8,359 bases of DNA from assembly GCA_003509805.1 (NCBI GenBank), contig DOMV01000349.1, forward strand, positions 1 to 8,359, written 5' to 3'. Origin of the DNA: Planctomycetaceae bacterium. Lineage in GTDB: Bacteria; Planctomycetota; Planctomycetia; Pirellulales; Thermoguttaceae. This document shows, piece after piece, positions 1-7,467 of this stretch. A model generated the notes under the pieces. It made no database searches and had not been told where the DNA came from. It saw only the letters and a program-made list of their open reading frames with translations. Both the position numbers and the translations under genes were made by a program. The stretch's first letter is position 1, and every line of letters begins with the position of its first letter.

Positions 1-29
1 ATGTCCGTTTTCATCGCGTTCCCGGTATA
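1..29 (-). repeat. Dispersed repeat copy C (truncated by window edge)
   Basis: Read on the minus strand, these 29 bases match the start of the repeat copies at 3578-3628 and 7336-7386. Against the 3577-3605 copy, 24 of 29 bases agree. The core GGGAACGCGATGAAAACG corresponds to GGAAACGCGATGAAGACG in the other copy. Three of the five differences fall at third codon positions of the frame that reads Y-T-G-N-A-M-K-T and are silent. The fourth changes Asn to Asp, and the fifth is the last base before the edge. The rest of this copy lies outside the window. It is in the opposite orientation to the other two copies. Confidence 0.6.
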
Positions 30-32
30 ACC

Positions 33-61
33 TTGACAAATTGTTTCGGAATCGTTATCGT
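33..61 (+). promoter_or_regulatory. Possible sigma70-type promoter
   Basis: A perfect TTGACA (33-38) is followed after 17 bases by TATCGT (56-61), which matches 4 of 6 positions of the consensus -10 box. Spacing is ideal, but the -10 box is weak and the next gene starts 350 bases downstream. This is a candidate only. Confidence 0.22.
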
Positions 62-96
62 CCACGGTATAGGGCCGTCGGAACGATGTCAACGGA

Positions 97-138
97 TCGA
101 ATACCACCTGTCGAATACCACCTGTCGAATACTACCTG
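97..138 (+). repeat. Three tandem 14-bp repeats
   Basis: The unit TCGAATACCACCTG occurs at 97-110 and 111-124, and again at 125-138 with a single change (TCGAATACTACCTG). The copies are directly abutting with no spacer. The array lies about 275 bases upstream of the gene starting at 412. It could be a set of protein-binding sites (an iteron-like operator) or a simple tandem duplication. No function can be assigned from sequence alone. Confidence 0.85.
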
Positions 139-411
139 CATAACCCGAAAGTTGTCGGCCTTTGGACGTGCGATGGGCTGCATTCAACAAGAATCCCCCC
201 CGAGACAAGCACAACCCATGCCAAGTGAGGCGGAATGGGGCACGTGGATAAATCAAAGCTCTCCGGCGAACAATGCTGCCGAACGAAGCCGTTTGCAAAC
301 GATCAAGACCGGTCGGCGTTTTTGTTTGAACTGTACGCGAAATGGACGGCGTGGACATGACACCGGCATGGCGTCGGTAGTGCAAATCGAATCAAACGCG
401 AAGAATCATCC

Positions 412-2637
412 ATGTTCAAATTACTGACTCGCTGCATCCTGATCGTGATGCTCCTGGGCGTTTGTCTTTCGCGCCTCGATGAAACCCTGCGTCGCCTCCT
501 TCTTTGGGAAGTCGGCCGGAAAACGTCGATGAACGCCGAAATCGAAACGCTCCATGTCGATTTTCCAGGTAAAAAAGCCGCCGTCAAGGGGTTGCGGCTG
601 ACGGACCCGAAACAAGGCGGACAACAGGGCGGGCGCGAAATCCTTCATGCCGATTCCGTGGCATTGAGCGTCGCGAACAACGACCTGCTCCATCGACGCC
701 GGCGAATCAGGGAAGGGGTCGTCCACGGACTTCGAATTCATGTCAATCCTCTTGCCGGGAAACAGGAAGGGATGTTTGTGCCCGACGAGTTTTGGCTGAA
801 GCTCAAACAATCGTTGCCCGAATCGCTTTCGACCGGCGACGGCAAGATCGGGGATGCCGCATCCGTATCGTTGGGGCTGTTGTTCGGAGGCGTGGATTTC
901 AATGAAACGGCCACCCGGCTGCTTGCGCGATTCGAGACGGTCGGGATGATGCAAAACCTGCAAGAACGCTGGCCTGAGGAAGCCGCCCGCTTCAAATCGC
1001 GGGCCGGTACGATCGAAACCCATTTGAAGCAGTTGCAACTGCTTCTCAACAGCGTCGACCAGGCAGGCGACAAATCGGTCCAGGTCCGTTTGATTCTCCA
1101 ACAACTCGCGAAAATCGATGAGGAAATCCGGTCCGTCGACGTGGAACTTCAAAAAGTCCGGCAACAGGGACAGGCGGACATGAAAGCGCTTGCCGCGGCG
1201 AGGCAAAACGATACCAAACGACTGGACGACTTGACCATTCCGAAGATCGATCCGAAAGAAATTTCCGAAAGAATCGTCGGCGAGGCGCTTCGCAACGAAT
1301 ATCAACGCCTGCTCGTCTGGGGCGATTGGGCCCGTTCGTTGGTCGAACCTTCGGTCCTTCCGGAACGGGAATCCTGGCAGGAACGTCTCGGTATCGACGT
1401 TCCCGCGCGGAACCGCGGCACGGTCGTCCGTTTTCCGGGAATGGAGGAAGGCCCCGAATGGGCGCTCGACGTGCTCCACGTCGACGGAGAATTGCTTTTC
1501 GGGGAAACGCCGGTTTATTTTTTGGGACAAGTCTGCGATTTTGCGCACCCGCTCGAAGCGGGAACGATGCCGATGGTCGCTCAATTCTGTTTTTCCGGTC
1601 GAGCGATGCCGGTGTCGCCGATCCTGACCGACGAGATCGCCCAAACCTTGCGCACGCCGGAAGCCCGGCAGGAATTGAGGCCGGGAATCCTTCCGGACAT
1701 CTTCGTCGAACTGGGGATGGATCGCACGCGGACGGAATCGTTTCCCCGGGAATCGATGGACGATCCGGGTGAAGCGGGCGATGCGGGGAGTGCGGAATCG
1801 GTCGGACCGGAGGAACCGACGCAAAAAGCGGAAGAAAAACGGGTCAAGATACGGGACCGCCTGGTCGTTCGCTGCCCGATCTATCGTTTCCCGGAGCAGG
1901 TGTTCGGCAATCCGGAGGAACTGGCCGTCGCCGTTTCTCTCGGTTACGCGACCTTGGACGCCGTCCTCGAATTTCTCGGGGAAGATGCGAACGATCCGGA
2001 AAACGTGCGAATCGACGGGCAGGTTCGCATCGTCCAGCACAATATCGCGCTGCGTCCGATAGTGCCCCCCTCGCTACAGGGGGCCGCGCACGAATCGTCG
2101 CCGGGGTCCACGGCCGCCCGGATACTGACGGAGACGCTTGCGGGAATTCAAACGCTCACGACGGAAATCAGGATTACCGGCCCCCGCGATCAACCGGTTT
2201 ATACGGTCCAAAGTAATCTGGGGACTCAACTGGCAGCAAGCCTGGAAACCGCCCTTGCCCGGCAGATGGGACAGGCCCGGCAGCAGTTGGAGCGGACGCT
2301 CAACGAGGACGTTGGGAAAGCCGCTTCGACGATCAACGCGGTTACGGAAGAGATGGCGCCTGCCTTGATCAAGGAATTGACGCGGCAACAGGCGGATTTC
2401 GACAAGCAGGTCGCCGGAAATGCCGTGATCGGCGCGTTGCTTCAATCGCAAATGTCGCAACTTTCGGAGAAGGACAAAGACCGGATCAACCAGGTGCTCC
2501 AAACCCCGATTCTCCAGGGTTTGCTCAATGCCCCGGCCCCCCCCGCAAACACGGAGGGAAACCCCGAAACGTCACTACCCCGAGAGATTGAAAAAGCGAT
2601 TCCCGGATTGCTGGACCGTTTACGGCCTCCCCAATAG
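412..2637 (+). CDS. AsmA-like / TIGR03545-like membrane-anchored envelope protein
   Basis: This 741-aa protein resembles the uncharacterised TIGR03545 family, which is AsmA-like and found in bacteria with outer membranes. A hydrophobic anchor (residues 4-20) is followed by the typical AsmA-like opening, where a beta strand (about 43-65) leads into 'LRLTDP'. Residues 180-270 are a long charged, Gln-rich helical region, probably coiled coil. Residues 335-400 are a beta-rich segment beginning 'RGTVVRFPG'. An acidic low-complexity linker spans 440-480, a second beta segment 483-600, and 604-700 is an amphipathic helical tail rich in Gln and Glu. It probably sits in the inner membrane with the bulk in the periplasm, and a role in envelope maintenance is an inference from AsmA relatives. 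The start at 412 is chosen because it begins the anchor; the upstream Shine-Dalgarno-like match (GAAGAA) is weak. It is longer than I expect for the family. The PTPS-like gene follows after 48 bp and is probably co-transcribed. Assignment is by pattern recognition, without a profile search. Confidence 0.65.
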   Translation: MFKLLTRCILIVMLLGVCLSRLDETLRRLLLWEVGRKTSMNAEIETLHVDFPGKKAAVKGLRLTDPKQGGQQGGREILHADSVALSVANNDLLHRRRRIREGVVHGLRIHVNPLAGKQEGMFVPDEFWLKLKQSLPESLSTGDGKIGDAASVSLGLLFGGVDFNETATRLLARFETVGMMQNLQERWPEEAARFKSRAGTIETHLKQLQLLLNSVDQAGDKSVQVRLILQQLAKIDEEIRSVDVELQKVRQQGQADMKALAAARQNDTKRLDDLTIPKIDPKEISERIVGEALRNEYQRLLVWGDWARSLVEPSVLPERESWQERLGIDVPARNRGTVVRFPGMEEGPEWALDVLHVDGELLFGETPVYFLGQVCDFAHPLEAGTMPMVAQFCFSGRAMPVSPILTDEIAQTLRTPEARQELRPGILPDIFVELGMDRTRTESFPRESMDDPGEAGDAGSAESVGPEEPTQKAEEKRVKIRDRLVVRCPIYRFPEQVFGNPEELAVAVSLGYATLDAVLEFLGEDANDPENVRIDGQVRIVQHNIALRPIVPPSLQGAAHESSPGSTAARILTETLAGIQTLTTEIRITGPRDQPVYTVQSNLGTQLAASLETALARQMGQARQQLERTLNEDVGKAASTINAVTEEMAPALIKELTRQQADFDKQVAGNAVIGALLQSQMSQLSEKDKDRINQVLQTPILQGLLNAPAPPANTEGNPETSLPREIEKAIPGLLDRLRPPQ

Positions 2638-2685
2638 CGTCCGGCGGATACGTTGTACACAGGAAGTGTTTCACGGGGTTTCAAA

Positions 2686-3099
2686 ATGCGATACTCCATT
2701 CGATTGGCCCATCCCGATCAGGTTTTCAGGGCGTCGCACGCCATCCGCTACGTTTCCGGCGGGACGGAAGACCTGCACGAACACACATTCCGGGTCGTCC
2801 TCACCATTTTCGGACCCCTGAACGGCGCGGGTTATGTCGTCGATTTCGTCGCGGCATCCCGGATATTGCGCACCGTACTCGGTACAAACGCGGGGAAGAT
2901 TTTTCGTCCGGAACCGAGGGGCGAAGAGGCAATCAATCCGCCGGGCAATCCGACGGCCGAAACGCTGGCCCGATCAATCGTCTTGTCTTTTTACGATTTG
3001 GCGATTCGTGAACATTTGCTGTCGGAACCGGTCGACCGTTATCGTTGCAAGCTGGAATTGGAGGAGGAACCGGGGATGTGGGCGGTCGTCGAAACGTGA
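2686..3099 (+). CDS. 6-pyruvoyl-tetrahydropterin synthase (PTPS/QueD)-fold protein lacking canonical catalytic residues
   Basis: This 137-aa protein has the PTPS/QueD layout. 'FRASHAIRY' carries the first zinc histidine (H18) and 'LHEHTF' carries H31 and H33. A beta strand then leads to 'YVVDF' (50-54), 'NPTAETLA' (88-95) matches the conserved N-P-T-x-E helix start, and the last strand has a Glu cluster (124-128). Family members convert dihydroneopterin triphosphate to 6-pyruvoyl-tetrahydropterin or 6-carboxy-tetrahydropterin (the queuosine route). Here the usual catalytic Cys, four residues before the first His of HxH, is Thr27. The HGH motif reads HEH. The L-D-H-x-x-L-N catalytic Asp-His motif is missing between residues 60 and 85. 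A metal site probably remains, but normal QueD chemistry is doubtful. E28 lies one residue off the position used by PTPS-III enzymes with Glu in place of Cys. The ATG at 2686 is preferred over an in-frame TTG at 2653 because the family domain starts directly with it. It probably shares an operon with the upstream gene. Confidence 0.75.
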   Translation: MRYSIRLAHPDQVFRASHAIRYVSGGTEDLHEHTFRVVLTIFGPLNGAGYVVDFVAASRILRTVLGTNAGKIFRPEPRGEEAINPPGNPTAETLARSIVLSFYDLAIREHLLSEPVDRYRCKLELEEEPGMWAVVET

Positions 3100-3162
3100 A
3101 CCGCCGGCAACGATCTTCCGCGTAGAAAACGGAACAAAAGAAAAACCGCCCTGGCCGGGAGC

Positions 3163-3459
3163 TCAATCATATTCCTCCAGACGCCGCCGATAATCGTCGC
3201 GTTCCCGCCTTGTGGCTTCGAGATCGAACAAAATATATTTCATGTCGAGGCGAAGCTGACAGAGCGATTCCTGGATGCATTCGAACATTCTTCGACGTTT
3301 GCGCATTCCTTCGGCGGACCGGTCCAGTATTTCCATGAGCGTCGTGCGGAGCGGTTCCTCGACCGATTCGGCCAAACGGTAAAGTTCTTCGAGCTCTCCC
3401 GCCCGGGGCGTCCCGGGAACGCGAGGAGAGTTGTCTGGATATTCAAGAGAACGGCTCAT
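3163..3459 (-). CDS. Small charged helical (coiled-coil) protein, unknown function
   Basis: This 98-aa protein has a short disordered Pro/Ser-rich N terminus (residues 5-19). An almost uninterrupted amphipathic helix follows from about residue 21 to 96, very rich in Arg, Glu and Leu, including 'MRKRRRMFE' and the tail 'ATRRERDDYRRRLEE'. The heptad-like hydrophobic spacing suggests a coiled coil, perhaps a homodimer or a partner-binding helix. No signal peptide or membrane segment is visible, so it is probably cytoplasmic. I have an impression of similar planctomycete hypothetical proteins but no named family. The ATG at 3459 is chosen because the helical domain begins soon after it. An in-frame ATG at 3546 would add 29 residues with no recognisable feature. 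Neither start has a strong Shine-Dalgarno site. The gene converges on the PTPS-like gene, with 63 bp between stop codons and no clear terminator hairpin. Confidence 0.7.
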   Translation of the reverse strand: MSRSLEYPDNSPRVPGTPRAGELEELYRLAESVEEPLRTTLMEILDRSAEGMRKRRRMFECIQESLCQLRLDMKYILFDLEATRRERDDYRRRLEEYD

Positions 3460-3954
3460 GGATCGAATATGCGTGTATTGAAAACCATCGGATTTTCCCG
3501 GAGCCGACACTGGGGCGACCGCCGTGTACTCACGGCTGGAAGCCATCCGGCAGCCATCCGGCCGTCCGCCACGGACTATACTGGAAACGCGATGAAGACG
3601 AACAGTTGGTCAAGTCCGCCGGCCGCACTCACTCGCTTCCAACCTCTGTTTGCACAATGACATAAATGGATCGTTCGAGCGGCGGGCGATTGTGCGCGGG
3701 AGGACTGTCAGGCCGTTCACGGACTATAAATGATTCTACTCTTTTTTTTACCGGGAGCGGGCAATTGGGAAGCTCCAAATGAAAATTCTCTCGAATTCAA
3801 GTAAAATTTCACATAAACACGAAAATTGCGATAAAAAAGTGCCCTTTCCCGATGACGATCAATTTCGTAGTATTCCCGCCGTTTGCGCATTGAGCCGGGC
3901 GGCGCAGCGCGGTTTTCCTCACTGCAAATCAACCTAAAAGGCTTATCAATCATC
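3460..3954. other. Divergent gene-free region with repeat and A+T-rich segment
   Basis: This 495-bp region separates the minus-strand helical gene from the large secreted-protein gene, so it should hold promoters for both. It contains repeat copy A (3578-3628) and an 11-bp direct repeat CACGGACTATA at 3570-3580 and 3718-3728. A 7-bp inverted repeat GCACAAT/ATTGTGC lies at 3652-3658 and 3689-3695. From about 3722 to 3840 it becomes markedly A+T-rich, with an 8-T run at 3742-3749, TATAAA at 3725-3730 and TAAAAT at 3802-3807. No convincing -35/-10 pair with correct spacing could be picked out. Confidence 0.55.
3578..3628 (+). repeat. Dispersed repeat copy A
   Basis: This 51-base segment matches 7336-7386 at 44 of 51 positions without gaps. 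It shares the 17-base start ATACTGGAAACGCGATG and the 11-base block TCAAGTCCGCC. Similarity probably continues weakly downstream, where both copies reach a CAACCT block. In the frame that reads T-G-N-A-M, the ATG at 3592 opens a 22-codon reading frame ending in TGA at 3658-3660, with GGAAA as a possible ribosome-binding site. Whether it is translated is unknown. Confidence 0.75.
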
Positions 3955-6900
3955 GTGGGACGCAAGGGAATTGTGTTTTTTCTTGTTTTCGGGTCGTTTT
4001 CCGTATCGCTCCTGTCCGCGGAAACGGATTCGGGAGTTCGTTGGCGCTGCCTGGGAGTGGAAAACCGGGTGAGCATCGTGGGGGCGACTGTCTCCGCGGA
4101 ACAATCTCGCCGGAAAACGGATTCCGCACAAACGGATTCCGCGCAAGCGGGTTGTGAACAATGGGAATGCCTTTTCCCGGCCAACGCGAGCTTGCTTTTG
4201 GGATATCCATTGGATTATCCGCATCTTATCGAAGATCTCGATTTGGCCGTCTGGGTCAAATCGGATCATCCCGGTCTGGCCGTCGGCGTCCAGATCGTTT
4301 TACCCCATACGATCCATCCGCGCACCGGAAAACCGGTCACGTTTTTGGTGGCCGGCATGAAATACGCGAAAATCGGGGAATGGGAACGGCTCGCCTTTCA
4401 CGATAAAAGCGGACGCATCAATCTCGTTCCCCTTGCCGACAAAGCGGCCAAGATGCTTCGCGGGGATTCGGAGTTGGCAGGTATTCAAATCGATCTCCGG
4501 GAACAATATGTACGGCAACTGGTTCTTTATGCCGAAGGGAACCGGGCGCAAATCCGTTTCCTGATCGACGACGTCGAACAGGAAGGCGCGTTGCGGTTTT
4601 GGGATAAAGAAAAACTTGATCTTTTCGAACGGGAAGAGGAATTCCCGGCGGTGGAGGATGTTTCCCGGCGGACACCTTCCTACCGGTTCGATCCGGTCAA
4701 CCTGGTCGCCTTCAAATTACAGGCCGGTTCCGGTACGGTATTCCTGCCCTCCTCGCGCATGGAAAATGAAATCGGCGCGGTCGAATGGACTTCCGGGATC
4801 GGGGCCGGATTCGCCGATTATCGTTCCATGTCCGGGGAAAAAATCGGTGCCCATGCGCACTTTTCCCATGCGACGGGAAAAGGACACGGTCCGATCGGCC
4901 TGGTGTCCGCCGCCCGGGAAAACTCCGCGCCGGGAAACTCCGCGTCAGGAAGCACCGCGAATATCGCGACGGCCGGGTTTGCATCGGCGAAGTTTGCGCC
5001 GACGGCTCCTTCAACGCCCGCCGCGGGACCTGTTCCCGGCAGTATTCCGGCAAACGGAATCGCATCACGGTATCGTAATCCGAACGACAATGAAATCCTG
5101 ATTACCGAAAACATGCGTATCCGGATGTCCGATCAATCGCTTGTCATCGACGGCGACCGGGCGATCGGGGTCCGGGCGATCGAATACCGGGGCGAACCGC
5201 TTTCCCTGCTGTGGGAAATGAAATTCAACGCGGTCTGGGTCACGGGAACGCCGAGTCTGGAACTGTTGCAGGAAGCCCGGGAGGTCGGGATTTTTTTAAT
5301 CTGTTCTCCCCCGTCGCAAGCCGAATTGGCGGCAATGGAAAATCCCAATCTCCCCGGTGCCGCGAACGTCATTCCCCTGACCAATGCCGTCTACGACAAC
5401 GTGCTTGCCTGGAACATCGGCGATCAGTGCCTGAATACGGAAACGGCGATCAACGGGTACTATCAACTCTGCAAGGCGATTCGGGCGGCCGATCGACGGC
5501 GAACGCGGCCGTTGATCTGTTCGACCGACAGCGGAACGCGGGAGTACAGCCGGTTCATCGAAATCCTGTTGCTCCGACGCGATCCGATGTTCACCTCCTT
5601 CGATTTGCGGAAATACACGCAATGGCAAAACGCGATACTGCAATATCACGCTTATCCGGCGACGCCGTCGTGGAGTACGATCCAGACGCAGCCCGATCCC
5701 CGGATGGCCATGCAATGGGAACTGTTCGGTGGCGACGTGGGCGCAAGCCCCCAGGTGCTTTTCGAGCAGATGCAATTGATGGTCCACATGGCCATCGCCT
5801 CGGGAAGCCACGGCCTGGTGTTCACTTCGAATACGCCCCTGAACGCGAACGATCCCGAGACCGAATACCGCCGCCTGGCTCTTGAATTGATTAACCTGGA
5901 ACTGACGCTGATCGAGGAATGGTTTTCCAAGGGCACGGCGGTTACGGTACTCAATTCGAACAACCCTTCGCTCTCCAGCGTACTGCTTCAAACGAACCGG
6001 TCGCGGCTTTTGTTGCCGATTTGGCGTGAGCCCCAGAGCCAGCATGCGATCGGCCCGGCCTTTGCGCCGAATATTTCCTACGTGATTCCCGGAATTCCCG
6101 ACGATTACGACGCTTTTCATTTGATTCCCGGCGGGGTGCGTCCGATCGACACCGAACGGGTCGCAGGCGGTTCGAAAATCAATCTGGACGAAGGCAACCT
6201 GAACTCGTTGATCTTTTTCACCAGTGATCCGTCCGTGCGGAGCCGGATCGAAAAACGGTCGCGCGAGTGGGGGGCTCGGGCGGCCCACCTGGCATGTGAA
6301 TTGGCCCGGAAACAGCGTACCGCCTTTGATTCGACCTTCACGCAGTTGAGAAAGGCGCAGGCCGCGGGCCGGATCCCCGAACGGGACAAAACGCCGCTCA
6401 TCGGGATGGAGGAGCAGGAATCGCTTCTCCACCTGACCCAGGAATCGATCGATTTGTGCGCGGGCCTGTTCGAACAAAGGGATTATTCCTCCGCTTATTT
6501 ACAGGCGGAACGGGCCACCCGGGGTATCAGGGCGGCGGCAAGGGATCTTTGGATGAAAGGAACACGTTTCGATTTGCAGCCGGAAATGACCCCGGTTTCG
6601 GTTTCGTTTCACAATTTGCCGCTCTACCTGGAAACCTATAATCGCTCCGTCGGCGCCCAACGCGATGTCAATCGCCTGCCGAGTGGAACGGCGGAAGACA
6701 TTTCCCAATGGACCAGCGAATGGATGACGTCGAAACACCGGATCGAGGGGGTCGCCGCCGAAGCGATGCTCTCCCGCGCCGCGGCCCGGTCGGGCCTTTC
6801 CGGAATCGAAATGGTCGTACGCCCAAGCGATCCCGCGGTCCCGGTTTCCATGATCGAAACCGCCCCGATCTGGATGATTTCCAATCCCGGAATCCCGGTT

Positions 6901-7326
6901 CGGACGGGGGAAATGCTTTGCATAAGCGGCTGGATCAACATCCCGCAACGCATCACCGGGAGTACGGACGGCGTGATGATTTTCGACAACATCGGCGGGG
7001 AATCGCTCGCCCTGCGTTTCGAAAAAACCTCTGGATGGCAACCGTTTGCGTTTTACCGGGTCGCTCCCGGCGACGGACAGCTTTATCTTACTCTTTCTCT
7101 GTGCGGCTTGGGGAAAGTCCATATCGACGACATTGAAGTCACTTCGGTCCGGTTCAATCCAACCCGGATTCAGCAGGTTCCGACGCAACCGACCAACACA
7201 CCCTACTGGCAACGGCTCAATCCGCTCCAATTGCTCCCGCAAGGTTGGATGGGAAACCGTGAATCCGTTCCACCTGCGAGTCCGCCTGAGAACCCGGCAC
7301 CCGGCGTGTCGACTCCACAGTACTGA
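3955..7326 (+). CDS. Large secreted glycosidase-like protein with C-terminal carbohydrate-binding-like domain
   Basis: From GTG 3955 this encodes about 1123 aa, beginning with a good signal peptide: basic 'GRKG', a hydrophobic core (residues 6-20) and cleavage near 'LLSA|E' (22/23). That is why this start is preferred to an in-frame TTG at 3883, which would bury the signal. Residues 75-215 form a beta-rich domain, possibly galactose-binding-like. Residues 316-371 are an Ala/Ser/Pro linker. Residues 385-755 look like a TIM-barrel glycosidase fold: 'LVIDGDRAIGVRAIEY', then 'FNAVWV', 'VLAWNIGDQ' (484-491), 'RPLICSTDSG', 'SWSTIQTQP' and 'GSHGLVFTS'. Residues 765-870 are helical. Residues 930-1065 form a carbohydrate-binding-like beta-sandwich ending 'VHIDDIEV', followed by a Pro-rich tail. 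The sites where clan GH-A enzymes carry Asn-Glu and the nucleophile Glu appear as Asp-Gln and Gln, so hydrolysis is doubtful. Planctomycetes have large uncharacterised proteins of this kind as I remember them. Location: periplasm or cell surface. Confidence 0.7.
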   Translation: MGRKGIVFFLVFGSFSVSLLSAETDSGVRWRCLGVENRVSIVGATVSAEQSRRKTDSAQTDSAQAGCEQWECLFPANASLLLGYPLDYPHLIEDLDLAVWVKSDHPGLAVGVQIVLPHTIHPRTGKPVTFLVAGMKYAKIGEWERLAFHDKSGRINLVPLADKAAKMLRGDSELAGIQIDLREQYVRQLVLYAEGNRAQIRFLIDDVEQEGALRFWDKEKLDLFEREEEFPAVEDVSRRTPSYRFDPVNLVAFKLQAGSGTVFLPSSRMENEIGAVEWTSGIGAGFADYRSMSGEKIGAHAHFSHATGKGHGPIGLVSAARENSAPGNSASGSTANIATAGFASAKFAPTAPSTPAAGPVPGSIPANGIASRYRNPNDNEILITENMRIRMSDQSLVIDGDRAIGVRAIEYRGEPLSLLWEMKFNAVWVTGTPSLELLQEAREVGIFLICSPPSQAELAAMENPNLPGAANVIPLTNAVYDNVLAWNIGDQCLNTETAINGYYQLCKAIRAADRRRTRPLICSTDSGTREYSRFIEILLLRRDPMFTSFDLRKYTQWQNAILQYHAYPATPSWSTIQTQPDPRMAMQWELFGGDVGASPQVLFEQMQLMVHMAIASGSHGLVFTSNTPLNANDPETEYRRLALELINLELTLIEEWFSKGTAVTVLNSNNPSLSSVLLQTNRSRLLLPIWREPQSQHAIGPAFAPNISYVIPGIPDDYDAFHLIPGGVRPIDTERVAGGSKINLDEGNLNSLIFFTSDPSVRSRIEKRSREWGARAAHLACELARKQRTAFDSTFTQLRKAQAAGRIPERDKTPLIGMEEQESLLHLTQESIDLCAGLFEQRDYSSAYLQAERATRGIRAAARDLWMKGTRFDLQPEMTPVSVSFHNLPLYLETYNRSVGAQRDVNRLPSGTAEDISQWTSEWMTSKHRIEGVAAEAMLSRAAARSGLSGIEMVVRPSDPAVPVSMIETAPIWMISNPGIPVRTGEMLCISGWINIPQRITGSTDGVMIFDNIGGESLALRFEKTSGWQPFAFYRVAPGDGQLYLTLSLCGLGKVHIDDIEVTSVRFNPTRIQQVPTQPTNTPYWQRLNPLQLLPQGWMGNRESVPPASPPENPAPGVSTPQY
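4117..4146 (+). repeat. Two tandem 15-bp units inside the secreted-protein gene
   Basis: ACGGATTCCGCACAA (4117-4131) is repeated directly as ACGGATTCCGCGCAA (4132-4146). In frame it encodes T-D-S-A-Q twice, shortly after the signal peptide. It is probably a local duplication in a flexible N-terminal stretch. Confidence 0.7.
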
Positions 7327-7335
7327 TCTTCACGC

Positions 7336-7386
7336 ATACTGGAAACGCGATGCGAACGAACATTCAGTCAAGTCCGCCTGCCGCAC
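7336..7386 (+). repeat. Dispersed repeat copy B
   Basis: Second full copy of the 51-base repeat, 44 of 51 identical to 3578-3628 and in the same orientation. It starts ten bases after the stop codon of the large gene. In the shared frame the ATG at 7350 opens 21 codons ending in TAA at 7413-7415. Lys becomes Arg by three base changes (AAG to CGA), Pro is CCT instead of CCG, and the S-S-P-P-A-A and F-Q-P segments are kept. The same GGAAACGCGATG start context is present. Confidence 0.75.
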
Positions 7387-7467
7387 GTTCGATTTTTCAA
7401 CCTGAAGACCAATAAACCCAACATAACGGCCGGAAACGAAGCGTAGCGCAGGGACCGGATCCGTGGC

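Larger units (their letters stand above)
1..411. other. Gene-free upstream region
   Basis: I see no convincing gene here. An open frame at 41-427 has a composition unlike a real protein and overlaps the start of the next gene. The stretch contains the repeat fragment at 1-29, a possible promoter at 33-61 and the 14-bp tandem repeats at 97-138. The remainder (139-411) shows no structure I can name. It would form a long leader if the gene at 412 is transcribed from the promoter near 33-61. Confidence 0.55.

Noticed and set aside
41..427. 128-residue open frame on the plus strand near the left edge
   Set aside because: Its composition is unlike a real protein, it runs through the tandem repeats, and it overlaps the start of the well-supported gene at 412.
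421..2040. 539-residue open frame on the minus strand
   Set aside because: It is the antisense shadow of the AsmA-like gene, with Arg/Phe/Pro/Asp-heavy composition typical of reverse reading in G+C-rich DNA.
3460..3546. N-terminal extension of the minus-strand helical protein to an ATG at 3546
   Set aside because: The 29 extra residues show no recognisable feature or good ribosome site, and the compact start at 3459 is sufficient; it remains possible.
3652..3695. 7-bp inverted repeat GCACAAT/ATTGTGC as a terminator
   Set aside because: The loop is 30 bases and no T run follows directly; the T run at 3742 is too far away.
5296..6477. 393-residue open frame on the minus strand
   Set aside because: It is the antisense shadow of the large secreted-protein gene, whose plus-strand frame has a signal peptide and recognisable motifs.
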